Positions 5,435 to 5,673 of a stretch of 5,673 bases of DNA are shown here, in pieces (positions within the stretch are counted from its first letter, which is position 1; every line of letters starts with the position of its first letter). This DNA is from an uncultured Mesorhizobium sp. (lineage in GTDB: Bacteria > Pseudomonadota > Alphaproteobacteria > Rhizobiales > Rhizobiaceae): positions 1 through 5,673 of the forward strand of contig CATMOC010000276.1 in assembly GCA_950071955.1 (NCBI GenBank), written 5' to 3'. Under the pieces are notes generated by a model. The model made no database searches. It had not been told where the DNA came from and saw nothing but the letters and a program-made list of their open reading frames with translations. The position numbers and the translations under genes are program-made.

Positions 5435-5673
5435 TCACGTCAGCGACCATCCGTAGCGCACGAGGTGGAAGAAGATGGGTGCGGAGAAGATGACCGAGTC
5501 CAGCCGGTCGATGAACCCGCCATGACCGGCGATCAGGTGGCCCCAGTCCTTGACGCCGCGGTCGCGCTTGATCGCCGACATGACGAGCCCGCCGAAGAAG
5601 CCCATGAGGACGATCGCCAGCGACAGCAGTCCGCCTCCCATGGCGCTGAAGGGCGCCATCCAGGCAAGCCCGG
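5435..5673 (-). CDS. cdsA: Phosphatidate cytidylyltransferase, C-terminal part (runs off right edge)
   Basis: The last 79 residues of an integral membrane enzyme that makes CDP-diacylglycerol from phosphatidic acid and CTP. The diagnostic CdsA signature is complete: SAIKRDRGVKDWG followed by HLIAGHGGFIDRLDSVIFSAP, shown in parts here as HLIAGHGGFIDRLDS and VIFSAPIFFHLV. The pattern S-x-x-K-R-x-x-x-x-K-D-x(n)-GHGG-x-x-D-R-x-D-S holds the catalytic and metal-binding Asp residues. Two membrane helices are visible, one before the signature (LLSLAIVLMGFFGGLVMSA) and one after it. The frame is open to the window edge (GLAWMAPF precedes the ATG at 5659), so that ATG is internal and the gene starts outside. 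As the first visible gene of the minus-strand operon it feeds CDP-diacylglycerol to the CDP-alcohol transferase downstream. It may be a second copy beside the housekeeping cdsA; this cannot be decided here. Confidence 0.92.
   Translation of the reverse strand, partial: GLAWMAPFSAMGGGLLSLAIVLMGFFGGLVMSAIKRDRGVKDWGHLIAGHGGFIDRLDSVIFSAPIFFHLVRYGWSLT

Noticed and set aside
1..5673. Mobile elements, CRISPR arrays, tRNA or rRNA genes
   Set aside because: No transposase, repeat-spacer pattern, terminal repeats or RNA gene signature was seen; the region looks like ordinary core-type chromosome.

Overview
The window is GC-rich, densely packed DNA with strong third-position GC bias. It most likely comes from the chromosome of an alphaproteobacterium, probably Hyphomicrobiales (Rhizobiales) or Rhodobacterales. 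The pointers are an RpoE/ChrR sigma/anti-sigma pair of the Rhodobacter type, promoters matching the alphaproteobacterial RpoE consensus (TGATCC-N18-TAAGA), and CdsA and CDP-alcohol phosphatidyltransferase proteins of alphaproteobacterial appearance. The taxonomic call is inference; no rRNA or tRNA is present.

Layout. (1) Positions 1-760, minus strand: an ECF sigma factor (rpoE), translationally coupled through an ATGA overlap to a zinc-binding ChrR-type anti-sigma factor that runs off the left edge. (2) Positions 761-968: a divergent control region. Two back-to-back RpoE-type promoters share a perfect 10-bp inverted repeat whose two arms hold the two -35 elements. One promoter drives rpoE-chrR leftward (autoregulation) and the other drives the lipid operon rightward. 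(3) Positions 969-4346, plus strand: a tight three-gene operon, FAD-dependent amine-oxidase/desaturase-like protein (COG2907), DUF1365 protein (COG3496), and a cyclopropane-fatty-acid-synthase-family methyltransferase, with stop/start overlaps. (4) Positions 4391-5673, minus strand and convergent: a phospholipid head-group module of cdsA (partial, right edge), a small four-helix membrane protein of unknown function, and a divergent CDP-alcohol phosphatidyltransferase.

How they fit. In Rhodobacter sphaeroides, RpoE-ChrR responds to singlet oxygen, and its regulon includes genes that modify membrane fatty acids. The furan fatty acid pathway (methylase UfaM, desaturase UfaD, O2-dependent UfaO) makes a singlet-oxygen scavenger on existing phospholipid acyl chains. 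This operon carries one methyltransferase, one flavoprotein and one unknown-function protein under a near-perfect RpoE promoter. It is therefore a strong candidate for an acyl-chain-modifying operon of that kind. The methyltransferase lacks two residues that bind the catalytic bicarbonate in E. coli Cfa, which fits methylation without cyclopropane closure. The adjacent CdsA / CDP-alcohol transferase genes act on phospholipid head groups, so the locus as a whole concerns membrane lipids.
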